From the NCBI RefSeq assembly GCF_000282355.1, contig NZ_AKJL01000295.1:1-54093 (forward strand): DNA of 54,093 nucleotides, read 5' to 3'. Within the stretch, counting starts at the first letter, position 1, and each line of letters opens with the position of its first letter. Positions 42,594 to 51,613 of this stretch are shown here, piece after piece. A model generated the notes under the pieces. The model saw only the letters and a program-made list of their open reading frames with translations, was not told where the DNA came from and did no database searches. The position numbers and the translations under genes are program-made. The stretch is from Pseudomonas sp. GM49 (lineage in GTDB: Bacteria; Pseudomonadota; Gammaproteobacteria; Pseudomonadales; Pseudomonadaceae).

Positions 42594-42689
42594 TATCGCG
42601 AGCAAGCTCGCTCCCACCGGGTTCAATGGTGTTTGCACGATTGTGCTCACACCGAAGATCCACTGTGGGAGCGAGCTTGCTCGCGATGA
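42594..42689. repeat. REPIN between gshA and tauA
   Basis: TTATCGCGAGCAAGCTCGCT and AGCGAGCTTGCTCGCGATGA are inverted across a 48-bp spacer. It ends about 130 bp before tauA. Confidence 0.9.
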
Positions 42690-42730
42690 CCGCGTAGCGG
42701 TCGCTCCTCAAGTTTTCCTCTCATAAGCTC

Positions 42731-42757
42731 ATTCGAAAAAGTTATTTATTTTCGAAT
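42731..42757. promoter_or_regulatory. Inverted repeat in the tauA promoter region
   Basis: ATTCGAAAA (42731-42739) and TTTTCGAAT (42749-42757) are perfect 9-bp arms in a strongly AT-rich block, 61-88 bp upstream of tauA. It is a candidate site for a sulfur-starvation activator of the CysB/Cbl type. Confidence 0.5.
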
Positions 42758-42818
42758 TCTTAGATCATTTAGTCTCTTTCTCATGCCGACACTCGGTCGC
42801 CTGACAAGGAGCTTTCTG

Positions 42819-43796
42819 ATGAAACTGACTTTCCCTCTACGCTTGCTGGCGGCCGCTTCCTTGGCTACCGCAAGTTTCTTTGCCCAGGCAGCCGGTGTCA
42901 CCGTCGCCTACCAGACCACCGTTGACCCGGCGAAAGTCGCCCAGGCCGACGGCGCCTACGAAAAAGCCACCAAGGCCGATATCAGCTGGCGCAAATTCGA
43001 CAACGGTGCCGATATCATCGCCGCCATTGCCTCCGGCGACGTGCAGATCGGCTACCTCGGCTCCAGCCCCCTGACCGCTGCAATCACTCGCAAAGTCCCG
43101 GTAGAAACTTTCCTTATCGCCACCCAGATCGGTGCCGCTGAAGCCTTGGTCGCCCGCGATGGTTCCGGGATCAAGACCCCGCAAGACCTGATCGGCAAGA
43201 AAATCGCCGTGCCGTTTGTATCCACCGGCCACTACAGCCTGCTCGCTGCACTGAAGCACTGGAACATCGACCCGTCGAAAGTCACCGTTCTCAACCTAGC
43301 GCCACCCGCGATCATTGCCGCCTGGAAACGCGGTGACATCGACGCCACTTACGTCTGGGACCCGGCCCTCGGTGTAGCCAAGGAAAACGGCAAAGTGTTG
43401 ATCACCTCTGGCGAGCTGGCCAAGTTCGGCGCACCGACATTCGATGCCTGGATCGTGCGCAAGGATTTCGCCGAGAAGCACCCGGAGATCGTCACCGCAT
43501 TCGCCAAAGTGACTCTCGATGCCTACGCCGATTACCGCAAAGACCCGCAAGCCTGGCTCGCCAATCAGGGCAACGTCGACAAGCTTGTAAAACTGTCTGG
43601 TGCCAAGGCCAGCGATATTCCATTGCTGCTGCAAGGCAACGTCTACCCGCTGGCGGCTGACCAGGTGATCACTCTCGGCGCGCCAACCACCAAAGCCATC
43701 ACCGACACCGCGGCGTTCCTCAAGGAACAAGGCAAGGTCGAGGCTGTGCTGCCGGACTACGCGCCGTATGTCAGCGCCAAGTTCATCACCAACTGA
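42819..43796 (+). CDS. tauA: Taurine ABC transporter, periplasmic binding protein
   Basis: ATG 42819 (AAGGAG upstream) gives 325 residues with a signal peptide cleaved near AQA (about 22-24). The NMT1/SsuA-type fold includes DGAYEKATKADISWRKFDNG and GDVQIGYLGSSPLTAA, and FVSTGHYSLLAALKHWNI matches the TauA branch that binds taurine. It delivers taurine to TauBC during sulfate limitation. It starts the tau operon, directly before tauB. Confidence 0.93.
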   Translation: MKLTFPLRLLAAASLATASFFAQAAGVTVAYQTTVDPAKVAQADGAYEKATKADISWRKFDNGADIIAAIASGDVQIGYLGSSPLTAAITRKVPVETFLIATQIGAAEALVARDGSGIKTPQDLIGKKIAVPFVSTGHYSLLAALKHWNIDPSKVTVLNLAPPAIIAAWKRGDIDATYVWDPALGVAKENGKVLITSGELAKFGAPTFDAWIVRKDFAEKHPEIVTAFAKVTLDAYADYRKDPQAWLANQGNVDKLVKLSGAKASDIPLLLQGNVYPLAADQVITLGAPTTKAITDTAAFLKEQGKVEAVLPDYAPYVSAKFITN

Positions 43797-43811
43797 TCGG
43801 GAGTCAATGCG

Positions 43812-44606
43812 ATGGCCTTGCTACAGCTGGAGCGTATCAGCGCACAGTACCCCGGCAACCCGGAACCGGTGTTGGCGGATATCTCTCTGAGCCTCGGCCC
43901 CCGGCAATTGCTGGTCGCCCTCGGCCCGTCCGGCAGTGGCAAGACTTCGCTGTTGAACCTGATTGCCGGTTTCGTCGAGCCCAGCACCGGGCGCATCACC
44001 CTCGATGGCGTGCCAGTCAAAGGCCCGAGCGCCGAGCGCGGCGTAGTGTTCCAGGACGACGCGCTGTTGCCATGGCAGGACGTGTTGGCCAACGTCGGTT
44101 TCGGTCTTGAGCTGGCCGGCGTCGCCCGGGACAAACGCGAAGCTCGCGCCAGGGAAATGCTCGCCCTGGTCGATCTTTCCGGTTTTGAACAGCGCCGCAT
44201 CTGGCAGCTCTCGGGCGGCCAGAAGCAGCGTGTCGGTCTGGCCCGTGCCCTCGCCGCCGACCCGCGCGTGTTGCTGATGGACGAACCTTTCGGCGCCCTC
44301 GACGCCTTCACTCGCGAGCAGATGCAGGAACTGTTGCTGCAAGTCTGGCGACGCACCGCCAAACCGGTGTTCCTGATTACCCACGACATTGAAGAAGCAG
44401 TGTTCCTCGCCACCGACCTGATTCTGTTGGCGCCGAACCCGGGGCAAATCGTCGAGCGCCTGAGCCTCGATTTCGGTCAGCGTTACGCCGCTGGTGAGTC
44501 GGCTCGTTCGATCAAATCCGATCCGCGTTTTATCGAAACCCGCGAACACGTACTCGCCAAAGTGTTCTCCCAACGCAGCGCCGCCCAGCGGCAGGAGCGC
44601 GCATGA
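43812..44606 (+). CDS. tauB: Taurine ABC transporter ATPase
   Basis: The 264-residue ATPase has Walker A GPSGSGKTS, the Q-loop VVFQDDALLPW, signature LSGGQKQRVGLARALA, Walker B LLMDEPFGALD and the switch His in FLITHDIEEA. It powers taurine import with TauC. The gene lies 15 bp after tauA and overlaps tauC by 4 bp. Confidence 0.94.
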   Translation: MALLQLERISAQYPGNPEPVLADISLSLGPRQLLVALGPSGSGKTSLLNLIAGFVEPSTGRITLDGVPVKGPSAERGVVFQDDALLPWQDVLANVGFGLELAGVARDKREARAREMLALVDLSGFEQRRIWQLSGGQKQRVGLARALAADPRVLLMDEPFGALDAFTREQMQELLLQVWRRTAKPVFLITHDIEEAVFLATDLILLAPNPGQIVERLSLDFGQRYAAGESARSIKSDPRFIETREHVLAKVFSQRSAAQRQERA

Positions 44607-45436
44607 GCAGTTATGAAATCCCCGTCGCGGCGATAAAACCGGGCACTGCCGTGCCTGCGGTACGACGCAGCTTGAGCACTCGCTGGATCAGCGTGCTGAC
44701 ACTGGCCGCGCTCGTTGCCATTTGGTGGGTCATTACGGCGACCGGTTTGATCGAGCCGCTGTTCCTGCCGCCACCTTCCGCCGTGCTGCAAAAAGGCTGG
44801 CTGCTGGCAACCTCGGGTTATATGGATTCAACCCTGTGGCAGCACCTCGGTGCGAGTCTGGGCCGCATCGGCCTGGGCCTCGGTTTTGCGATTCTCACCG
44901 CCGTGCCGGTGGGGATAGCCATTGGCGCCAACCGTATCGCTCGTGGTGTACTCGATCCGCTGATCGAGTTCTACCGGCCAATTCCACCGCTGGCCTACCT
45001 GCCACTGATCGTGATCTGGTGCGGCATCGGCGAATTGTCGAAAGTGCTGCTGATCTACCTGGCGATCTTCGCCCCGATTGCCATTGCCACCGCCACCGGT
45101 GTGCGCACGGTCGATCCGGCCAAATTGCGTGCCGCGCAGTCCTTGGGTGCCACTCGCGCGCAGTTGATTCGCCACGTGATTTTGCCGAGTGCCTTGCCGG
45201 ACATTCTGACCGGTGTACGCATTGGCCTCGGCGTGGGTTGGTCGACCCTGGTCGCCGCCGAATTGATCGCCGCCACCAGCGGTTTGGGCTTCATGGTGCA
45301 ATCGGCCGCACAGTTCCTGGTCACTGATGTGGTGGTGCTGGGGATTCTGGTGATCGCGCTGATCGCCTTTGCGATGGAAATGGGCCTGCGTGCCCTGCAA
45401 CGCAAACTGGTGCCGTGGCACGGCCAGGCCCACTGA
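44603..45436 (+). CDS. tauC: Taurine ABC transporter permease
   Basis: The 277-residue membrane protein has about six TM segments (first near 30-48). The EAA loop is in the conserved AAQSLGATRAQLIRHVILPSALPDI stretch (core AAQSLGATR about 174-182). It forms the inner-membrane channel with TauB. A REPIN follows before tauD, so tauD may be partly insulated. Confidence 0.93.
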   Translation: MSSYEIPVAAIKPGTAVPAVRRSLSTRWISVLTLAALVAIWWVITATGLIEPLFLPPPSAVLQKGWLLATSGYMDSTLWQHLGASLGRIGLGLGFAILTAVPVGIAIGANRIARGVLDPLIEFYRPIPPLAYLPLIVIWCGIGELSKVLLIYLAIFAPIAIATATGVRTVDPAKLRAAQSLGATRAQLIRHVILPSALPDILTGVRIGLGVGWSTLVAAELIAATSGLGFMVQSAAQFLVTDVVVLGILVIALIAFAMEMGLRALQRKLVPWHGQAH

Positions 45437-45456
45437 ATAATTGCCCTGTGAGTACC

Positions 45457-45547
45457 CCTGTGGGAGCGAGCTTGCTCGCGATGGCGGCTGCACGTTCAAC
45501 ACTTGTGTCGCCTGACAGTCCGCTATCGCGAGCAAGCTCGCTCCCAC
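45457..45547. repeat. REPIN inside the tau operon, between tauC and tauD
   Basis: CCTGTGGGAGCGAGCTTGCT and AGCAAGCTCGCTCCCACAA are inverted around a 45-bp spacer. This is the only large gap (145 bp) in tauABCD. Confidence 0.9.
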
Positions 45548-45581
45548 AAAAGCTCGACACCCCGGATCAATGAGAACCACC

Positions 45582-46424
45582 ATGAGCCACCCAACCATTG
45601 TCCCCTTAAGCTCGGCCCTCGGCGCGCAAATCAGCGGCATCGACATCAGCCAGCCGCTGAGCGCAGAACAACGCGATGCCATTGAGCAGGCCCTGCTCAA
45701 GCATCAAGTCCTGTTCTTTCGCGACCAGCCGATCACACCGCAGCAACAAGCACGATTCGCCGCCTATTTCGGCGACCTGCACATTCATCCGATCTACCCC
45801 AATGTGCCGGAACAACCGCAAGTGCTGATCCTCGATACCGCCGTCACCGACGTGCGCGATAACGCGATCTGGCACACCGACGTGACCTTCCTGCCGACCC
45901 CGGCAATGGGCGCGGTGCTCAGTGCCAAGCTGCTGCCAGAGTTTGGCGGCGACACATTGTGGGCCAGCGGCATCGCGGCGTATGAAGCCTTGTCGGCACC
46001 GATGAAAACCTTGCTCGAAGGCCTGACCGCCACCCACGATTTCACCCGTTCGTTCCCGCTGGAGCGCTATGGCAACACGCCCGAGGCGCTGGCCCAGTGG
46101 GAAGAAGCACGGCGCAAGAATCCGCCACTGTCGCATCCGGTGATCCGCACGCATCCGGTGAGCGGACGGCGCTCGCTGTTCGTCAACGAAGGCTTCACCT
46201 CGAAGATCAACGAGTTGTCGGAAACCGAGAGCGAGGCGATTCTGAAGTTTCTGTTTGCCCACGCCACGCGGCCGGAATTCACCATTCGCTGGCGCTGGCA
46301 GCAGGACGACATTGCGTTCTGGGATAACCGCGTGACCCAGCATTACGCGGTAGACGATTACCGCCCGGCGCGGCGGGTGATGCAGCGGGCGACGGTGTTG
46401 GGGGATGTGCCGTTTTTTAAGTGA
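45582..46424 (+). CDS. tauD: Taurine dioxygenase
   Basis: From Met 45582 the product is 280 residues; an ATG 12 bp earlier is less likely. It is a 2-oxoglutarate/Fe(II) dioxygenase with the HxD pair H98-T-D100 in WHTDVTF and the distal metal His in RVTQHYAVDDY, followed by the 2-oxoglutarate-binding Arg in PARRVMQRAT. It oxidises taurine and releases sulfite plus aminoacetaldehyde for sulfur nutrition. Confidence 0.95.
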   Translation: MSHPTIVPLSSALGAQISGIDISQPLSAEQRDAIEQALLKHQVLFFRDQPITPQQQARFAAYFGDLHIHPIYPNVPEQPQVLILDTAVTDVRDNAIWHTDVTFLPTPAMGAVLSAKLLPEFGGDTLWASGIAAYEALSAPMKTLLEGLTATHDFTRSFPLERYGNTPEALAQWEEARRKNPPLSHPVIRTHPVSGRRSLFVNEGFTSKINELSETESEAILKFLFAHATRPEFTIRWRWQQDDIAFWDNRVTQHYAVDDYRPARRVMQRATVLGDVPFFK

Positions 46425-46451
46425 ACCCCTGACATCTTCATTGCCTGTTCA

Positions 46452-46534
46452 GGCCTCATCGCGAGCAAGCTCGCTCCCACATTGGATTTGTGTCGACCAC
46501 CAACCTGTGGGAGCGAGCTTGGTCGCGATGAGGC
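46452..46534. repeat. REPIN between convergent tauD and aldo/keto reductase genes
   Basis: The left unit ATCGCGAGCAAGCTCGCTCC and the right unit GGAGCGAGCTTGGTCGCGAT (one G in place of C, a mismatch in the core) are separated by a 27-bp spacer, the shortest in this window. Confidence 0.88.
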
Positions 46535-46568
46535 CGGGACAGGCACCAGAAGACCCGGCGCCTGACTC

Positions 46569-47606
46569 TTACTCAGCCATCGAAGGCTTCTCCCAAAGAT
46601 TGATCCCGCCCTCCTGGGCAAATCGGTCAATCTCCGCCAGTTCTTCCATGCTGAAGCTCAAATTCTTCAATGCCCCGACGTTCTCGATGATCTGCTCCGG
46701 CCGGCTCGCACCGATCAGCGCCGAAGTTACCCGAGGGTCGCGCAGGGTCCACGCCAGCGCCAGTTGCGCCAGACTCTGACCGCGACGCCTGGCAATTTCG
46801 TTGAGCGCGCGAACCTGAGCGATGTTGGCGTCAGACAAGTGCGACGCCTGCAACGAGCCTCCACCCGGACGATTGACCCGCGCATCCGCCGGCACGCCGT
46901 TGAGGTATTTGTCGGTCAGCAAGCCCTGGGCCAGTGGCGTGAAGGCAATCACGCCAGTGCCGAGTTCGTCGGTGGTATCCAGCAGGTCTTTTTCAACCCA
47001 GCGATTGAGCAGGTTGTACGCCGGTTGATGGATCAGCAACGGGACTTTCCATTCTTTGAGCAACGCGGCCATTTCACGGGTTTTCACCCCGGAATAAGAC
47101 GAGATGCCGATGTACAGCGCCTTACCCTGTTGCACTGCTGTCGCGAGTGCGCTGGCGGTTTCTTCCAGTGGGGTGTCCGGGTCGAAACGGTGGGAATAGA
47201 AGATGTCGACATAGTCCACGCCCAGACGTTGAAGGCTCTGGTCGAGGCTGGCCAGCACGTACTTGCGCGAACCGCCGCCCTGACCGTAAGGGCCGGGCCA
47301 CATGTCCCAACCGGCCTTGCTGGAAATGATCAGTTCGTCACGGTACTGCTTGAAGTCTTCACGCAGCAAACGACCGAAGTTGATCTCGGCGCTCCCATAC
47401 GGCGGGCCATAGTTGTTGGCCAGGTCGAAATGGTTGATGCCCAGGTCGAATGCCGTGCGCAACAACGCGCGCTGGGTATCGATCGGCGTGCTGTCGCCGA
47501 AGTTATGCCACAGGCCCAGCGACAGCGCCGGCAACACCAGACCGCTGCGGCCTACGCGGCGGTAAGGGATGGCGTCATAGCGGTTTTCGGCAGCGGTGTA
47601 AGTCAT
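46569..47606 (-). CDS. Aldo/keto reductase (YghZ-like)
   Basis: From Met 47606 the protein has 345 residues; an earlier start would run into the promoter. Catalytic features: the D-Y pair in FDLANNYGPPYGSAE, the Lys in LIISSKAGWDMWPGPYGQGG and the His in YVDIFYSHRFDP, plus NADPH-binding ALIGASRPEQI. It closely resembles E. coli YghZ (L-glyceraldehyde 3-phosphate reductase, also methylglyoxal detoxification). It is a single-gene unit with a LacI-type palindrome upstream. Confidence 0.92.
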   Translation of the reverse strand: MTYTAAENRYDAIPYRRVGRSGLVLPALSLGLWHNFGDSTPIDTQRALLRTAFDLGINHFDLANNYGPPYGSAEINFGRLLREDFKQYRDELIISSKAGWDMWPGPYGQGGGSRKYVLASLDQSLQRLGVDYVDIFYSHRFDPDTPLEETASALATAVQQGKALYIGISSYSGVKTREMAALLKEWKVPLLIHQPAYNLLNRWVEKDLLDTTDELGTGVIAFTPLAQGLLTDKYLNGVPADARVNRPGGGSLQASHLSDANIAQVRALNEIARRRGQSLAQLALAWTLRDPRVTSALIGASRPEQIIENVGALKNLSFSMEELAEIDRFAQEGGINLWEKPSMAE

Positions 47607-47708
47607 CGAATCCTCTCTTGTCGGTCTTGAATCTGGTATCGACTGCTTCGCCAGTCGCCCAGCATACGCCCGGATCAACGGCAAAAAACCTGAGACTCGA
47701 TGAATTGC

Positions 47709-47720
47709 TGAAACGTTTCA
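47709..47720. promoter_or_regulatory. LacI/Cra-type operator upstream of the aldo/keto reductase
   Basis: TGAAACGTTTCA is a perfect 12-bp palindrome about 103 bp upstream of the start codon. It resembles the operators of LacI/GalR-family regulators (Cra/FruR in Pseudomonas recognises related TTAAACGTTTCA sites). Confidence 0.55.
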
Positions 47721-47843
47721 CAGAAAATTGATTTGCCCGGAGAATTGAACAAAACAGCGACAGGCTTGCGTGATCAGGGTCGACAGGAACAAAGTCGCCA
47801 AAGCAATGAAGAGGCAATACCTATCACCAGGACGGAACCAGTC

Positions 47844-48104
47844 ATGCACACCACAATCATCATCACCTTCGGCCTGGCCTTGCTCGCCCTGATGCTGTTC
47901 ATCGGCGAGAAACTCGGCTTCAACCGCCAGACACTCACCTACAGTTTCGTGATCCTGTGGCTGGCGCTGACAGTGATCAACGGCGCCGTCGGCGTGGTGA
48001 CCGCCGGCCAGTCGTTGAGTACAGAACTGGGGATCGGCACGATGGTGTTCAGCATTCCGGTGGCGGCGCTGGTGTTGTTCATGGTGCTGAGCGCCGAGAG
48101 CTGA
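47844..48104 (+). CDS. Small hypothetical inner-membrane protein
   Basis: The 86-residue protein starts at Met 47844; the 37-residue upstream extension is soluble and unlikely. It has three hydrophobic helices at about 4-21, 32-52 and 66-82. I do not recognise a family. It lies between two genes on the other strand, with about 240 bp upstream for its own promoter. Codon usage looks native. Confidence 0.65.
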   Translation: MHTTIIITFGLALLALMLFIGEKLGFNRQTLTYSFVILWLALTVINGAVGVVTAGQSLSTELGIGTMVFSIPVAALVLFMVLSAES

Positions 48105-48128
48105 AAAGCCCCGGCGCCCTGCCTGCGA

Positions 48129-50129
48129 TCAACGCACCAGGTGCAGGAACTGCATGTGCCGTTCGTACTGGTCGAGGATGTCGTTGATGATCTGCTCCTT
48201 GGTGTACCCCATCAGATCGTAGTCCTGACTGCCCTCGCTCAGATGTACTTCGGCCCGATAGTAACGGCGATTGTTGAGCTGCTTGGAACCCATGCCGCCG
48301 CGGGCAAAAGACGGCGTGAAATAGCCGCGCATCTGCACTTGATAAACAAACGGATGCTGATCGCCATGGCCGATCTCCAGGCTGACGCTGTCATTGGCCG
48401 GGTCCGGGTGGGTCGCTACGTGCAAACCCTTTTCGATGAACACGGCAGACACTTCTTCAATCGCCGGACGCACCGTCGTATCGAGGAAGCGATAGACCTC
48501 GTCCCGTGACGGAAAATGTACCGCCTGACTCAGGCGCTGACGCCAGCCGCCCTTGCCACGCAGGGAACCCGAGACCGGCGCCAGTGAATGCATCTGCGCA
48601 ATCTTTTTCTGCGATTCCAGATAAAACGCCTTGTGCAGCCCCCACATCATCAACAGCAAGATCAACGAGAACGGCAGCGAGGTCAGGACCACCGCCGACT
48701 TCAACGCATCGATGCTGCCCGAGAACAGTAATGCACTGGTCACCAATGCGGTCATCGCACCCCAGAACACCCGCAGCCATTTCGGCCCGTCTTCATCGGG
48801 ACTACCGCCCTTGGCGGACAGCGTCGACAGCACCACGGTGCCAGAGTCGGCGGAAGTGACGAAGAACACGAAACTGATGAACACCGTCACCGCGATGACG
48901 GTTTTGCTCCACGGGTAGGTTTCCAGCAGCAGATAGAGCGTCATCGACGGATTGTCGATGGCCGACATGCCGAGCGCACTCATGCCGTGGTTGAGCACTT
49001 GATCGATGGCGCTATTACCGAAAATCGACATCCACGCCAGGGTGAACCCGAGCGGAATCAGCAGCACGCCGAAGACGAATTCGCGGATGGTGCGGCCACG
49101 GGAAATCCGCGCAATGAACAAGCCCACGAACGGCGACCACGCGATCCACCAGGCCCAGTAGAACACTGTCCAGCCGCCCAGCCAGTCGCTGGGTTTGTCG
49201 TAGGCGTAGAGGTCGAAACTCTTCATCGGCAAGGCGCCGAGGTAATCGCCGAGGTTCTGGATCAGGGTATTGAGCAAATGCTGCGTGGGGCCGGCGAACA
49301 ACACGAACAGCAACAGCGCACAGGCCAGCAGCATGTTGATGTCGGACATGACCCGCACGCCCTTGTCGACGCCGGATACGGCGACGATGATCGCCGCGCC
49401 CATCATCAGGGTGATCAGGCCGACCTGAATCCATTGGGTGTGGGCGATGCCGAACAGGTAGTCCAGGCCCGAGTTGAGGTGCAACACACCAAAGCCCATG
49501 TCGGCGCCAAGGCCAAACACCGTGGCGATGATGCCGAAGCCATCCACCGCATAGCCGATGGGGCCATTGATGCGCTTGCCGATCAGCGGATACAGCGCCG
49601 AGCGCAGGGCCAGCGGCAGGTTATGCCGGTAGGCGAAATAGGCCAGCGCCATGCCGACAAAGGCGAACACGCCCCAGCCATGCAGGCCCCAGTGCAGAAA
49701 CAATATCTGCATCGCCTGACGCGCCGCATCCGCTGTGCCGGCCTCGCCCTGGGGCGGTTGCAACATGTGGGTCAGCGGCTCGGACACGCAGAAGAAAAAC
49801 AGGGTGATGCTGATCCCCGCGGCGAACAGCATGCCGGCCCAGGACAGATAACTGAATTCGGGTTCGTCGTGGTCGGCACCGAGCTTGATCTTGCCGTAGC
49901 CGGACAAGGCGGTGACCACCACGAAGACCAGATACAGGGTCATCGCCAGCAGGTAATACCAGCCAACCGTGTTGGCCGCCCAGTTTTGCGCCGCCAGCAA
50001 CCAGGCACCGGCCTGTTCGGGCATGGCGATGACAACGACACCAAACAACAGAATGAAACTCGCCGAGAACCAGAACACCGGCGGATTCATGCGGATCAGG
50101 CCGCTTGGAGGGATGGACGATGCACTCAT
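48129..50129 (-). CDS. betT: Choline transporter of the BCCT family
   Basis: This 666-residue inner-membrane protein has 12 TM segments and the BCCT signature FYWAWWIAWSPFVGLFIARI, with the helix-8 Trp cluster. A long cytoplasmic C-terminal domain (from about 515) is characteristic of osmoregulated BetT. It imports choline with protons for conversion to glycine betaine. The upstream palindrome at 50221 resembles a BetI operator; betIBA themselves are not in the window. Confidence 0.92.
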   Translation of the reverse strand: MSASSIPPSGLIRMNPPVFWFSASFILLFGVVVIAMPEQAGAWLLAAQNWAANTVGWYYLLAMTLYLVFVVVTALSGYGKIKLGADHDEPEFSYLSWAGMLFAAGISITLFFFCVSEPLTHMLQPPQGEAGTADAARQAMQILFLHWGLHGWGVFAFVGMALAYFAYRHNLPLALRSALYPLIGKRINGPIGYAVDGFGIIATVFGLGADMGFGVLHLNSGLDYLFGIAHTQWIQVGLITLMMGAAIIVAVSGVDKGVRVMSDINMLLACALLLFVLFAGPTQHLLNTLIQNLGDYLGALPMKSFDLYAYDKPSDWLGGWTVFYWAWWIAWSPFVGLFIARISRGRTIREFVFGVLLIPLGFTLAWMSIFGNSAIDQVLNHGMSALGMSAIDNPSMTLYLLLETYPWSKTVIAVTVFISFVFFVTSADSGTVVLSTLSAKGGSPDEDGPKWLRVFWGAMTALVTSALLFSGSIDALKSAVVLTSLPFSLILLLMMWGLHKAFYLESQKKIAQMHSLAPVSGSLRGKGGWRQRLSQAVHFPSRDEVYRFLDTTVRPAIEEVSAVFIEKGLHVATHPDPANDSVSLEIGHGDQHPFVYQVQMRGYFTPSFARGGMGSKQLNNRRYYRAEVHLSEGSQDYDLMGYTKEQIINDILDQYERHMQFLHLVR

Positions 50130-50220
50130 GTTCGGTGCACCTCGAAGGGGTAAAACGTGGCTGTAGAAATCGGACTCAGCAAAGGCAAGCCTCCTGTTGT
50201 GAGCGGGCAGCGAACCGCCG

Positions 50221-50250
50221 GTTTAACTTGAATGAACGTTCAAGTTAAAC
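50221..50250. promoter_or_regulatory. BetI-type operator upstream of betT
   Basis: GTTTAACTTGAA (50221-50232) and TTCAAGTTAAAC (50239-50250) are perfect 12-bp arms around TGAACG. The centre TTGAATGAACGTTCAA resembles the known BetI site (TTGATTGAACGTTCAA-type). It lies 92 bp upstream of betT. Confidence 0.75.
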
Positions 50251-50358
50251 ATGGATAGGGGGCTAAGGACTAATCGCAGGGCTCGGCGGTACTGGTTGTA
50301 CGCTAGCTCAAGGGAGGATCTGGTGCGGGATTGGCGACTCGATTCGGCTTGAAATCCA

Positions 50359-50470
50359 ATCGCGAGCAAGCTCGCTCCCACAGGATTCAATGCCGGTCAC
50401 AACCGTTGTGTTCAGCAGAGATCCACTGTGGGAGCGAGCTTGCTCCGGGCGGCGTTCCGACGATGAGGCC
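50359..50470. repeat. REPIN between betT and epsC
   Basis: The left unit is AATCGCGAGCAAGCTCGCTC and the right unit GGAGCGAGCTTGCTCCGGGC, with the GGCGTTCCGACGATGAGG variant. It ends 27 bp before the end of epsC. Confidence 0.88.
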
Positions 50471-50496
50471 AGACCAGTCAAAGAAGATTCAGGAGC

Positions 50497-51423
50497 CTAC
50501 TTCTGCGCCCCATCATCATGCTGCAGATTCGCCTGGGTCAGGTTGCTGCCCGCCGGCACGCTGCGGGTCAGCCAGACGTTGCCGCCAATGGTCGAGCCCT
50601 GGCCGATGGTGATCCGCCCGAGAATCGTCGCCCCGGCATAAATCACCACGTCATCCTCGACAATCGGATGCCGCGGCTGGCCTTTCTGCAACTGACCGTC
50701 TTCGTCTGCCGGGAAGCGCTTGGCGCCCAACGTCACGGCCTGATAAATCCGCACGCGCTCGCCGATGATCGCCGTCTCGCCAATCACCACGCCAGTGCCA
50801 TGGTCGATGAAGAAACTGCGGCCGATCTGCGCGCCGGGGTGAATGTCGATACCCGTGGCCGAGTGGGCGATTTCCGCGCTGATACGCGCCAGCAACGGCA
50901 GCCCGGCACGGTACAAATGGTGAGCCAGACGATGATGAATCACCGCCAGAATCCCCGGGTAGCACAACAACACTTCATCGACACTGCGCGCGGCCGGGTC
51001 GCCGTGATAGGCCGCCAGCACGTCGGTGTCCAACAGGCTGCGCAACCCCGGCAGGGCGAGGGCGAAGTCCTGAATGATCTGGATGGTTTTGGCTTCGACT
51101 TCGGTATCGGCCTGGGCACTGTGGCGAGCGGCGTAGCGCAATTCGAGCCGCGCCTGGGCCAACAGCGCATTCAACGCCACATCCAGCGTGTGACCGACAT
51201 AGAAGTCTTCGCTCTCTTCACGCAGGTCCACCGGCCCCAGGCGCATCGGGAACAGCGCACCGCACAGGGCTTCGAGAATCTCTGCCATGGCCGCACGGGA
51301 GGGCAGCTCGCGACCGCCCTGCTCGGTACTGGCCCGGCCATTTTGCGCTCGCCATTGCTCACGCGCGGTGCGCAGCTGGCTGACGATGGTCTGCAATTGC
51401 CAATGGCTGGAACGCTCACTCAC
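50497..51423 (-). CDS. epsC: Serine O-acetyltransferase EpsC
   Basis: The 308-residue protein has an N-terminal helical domain and C-terminal left-handed beta-helix hexapeptide repeats (IDIHPGAQIGRSFFIDHGTG, about 196-215, then VVIGETAIIGERVRIYQAVT). The His/Asp of the active site are visible. It makes O-acetylserine, the carbon skeleton for cysteine. It is divergent from dcyD. In other Pseudomonas it belongs to the dcyD-tcyJLN-epsC sulfur cluster, and here the transport genes follow dcyD. Confidence 0.92.
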   Translation of the reverse strand: MSERSSHWQLQTIVSQLRTAREQWRAQNGRASTEQGGRELPSRAAMAEILEALCGALFPMRLGPVDLREESEDFYVGHTLDVALNALLAQARLELRYAARHSAQADTEVEAKTIQIIQDFALALPGLRSLLDTDVLAAYHGDPAARSVDEVLLCYPGILAVIHHRLAHHLYRAGLPLLARISAEIAHSATGIDIHPGAQIGRSFFIDHGTGVVIGETAIIGERVRIYQAVTLGAKRFPADEDGQLQKGQPRHPIVEDDVVIYAGATILGRITIGQGSTIGGNVWLTRSVPAGSNLTQANLQHDDGAQK

Positions 51424-51613
51424 GGTAAAAACTCCTCACGGGCGACCGGACTGTCTGGCCGCACTGACGGCAATTACTTTACGGCAAGGGTTGCAAGGCA
51501 AATTAAGAACCAATAGTGCTGTGCTCAGTACGATTGGCTATAAGCGATTGGCGGTTGCCCAGGCTTTTGGGCGTGCCTATAGTCCTGAGACCTTCAACGG
51601 CCAGTACGGACCC

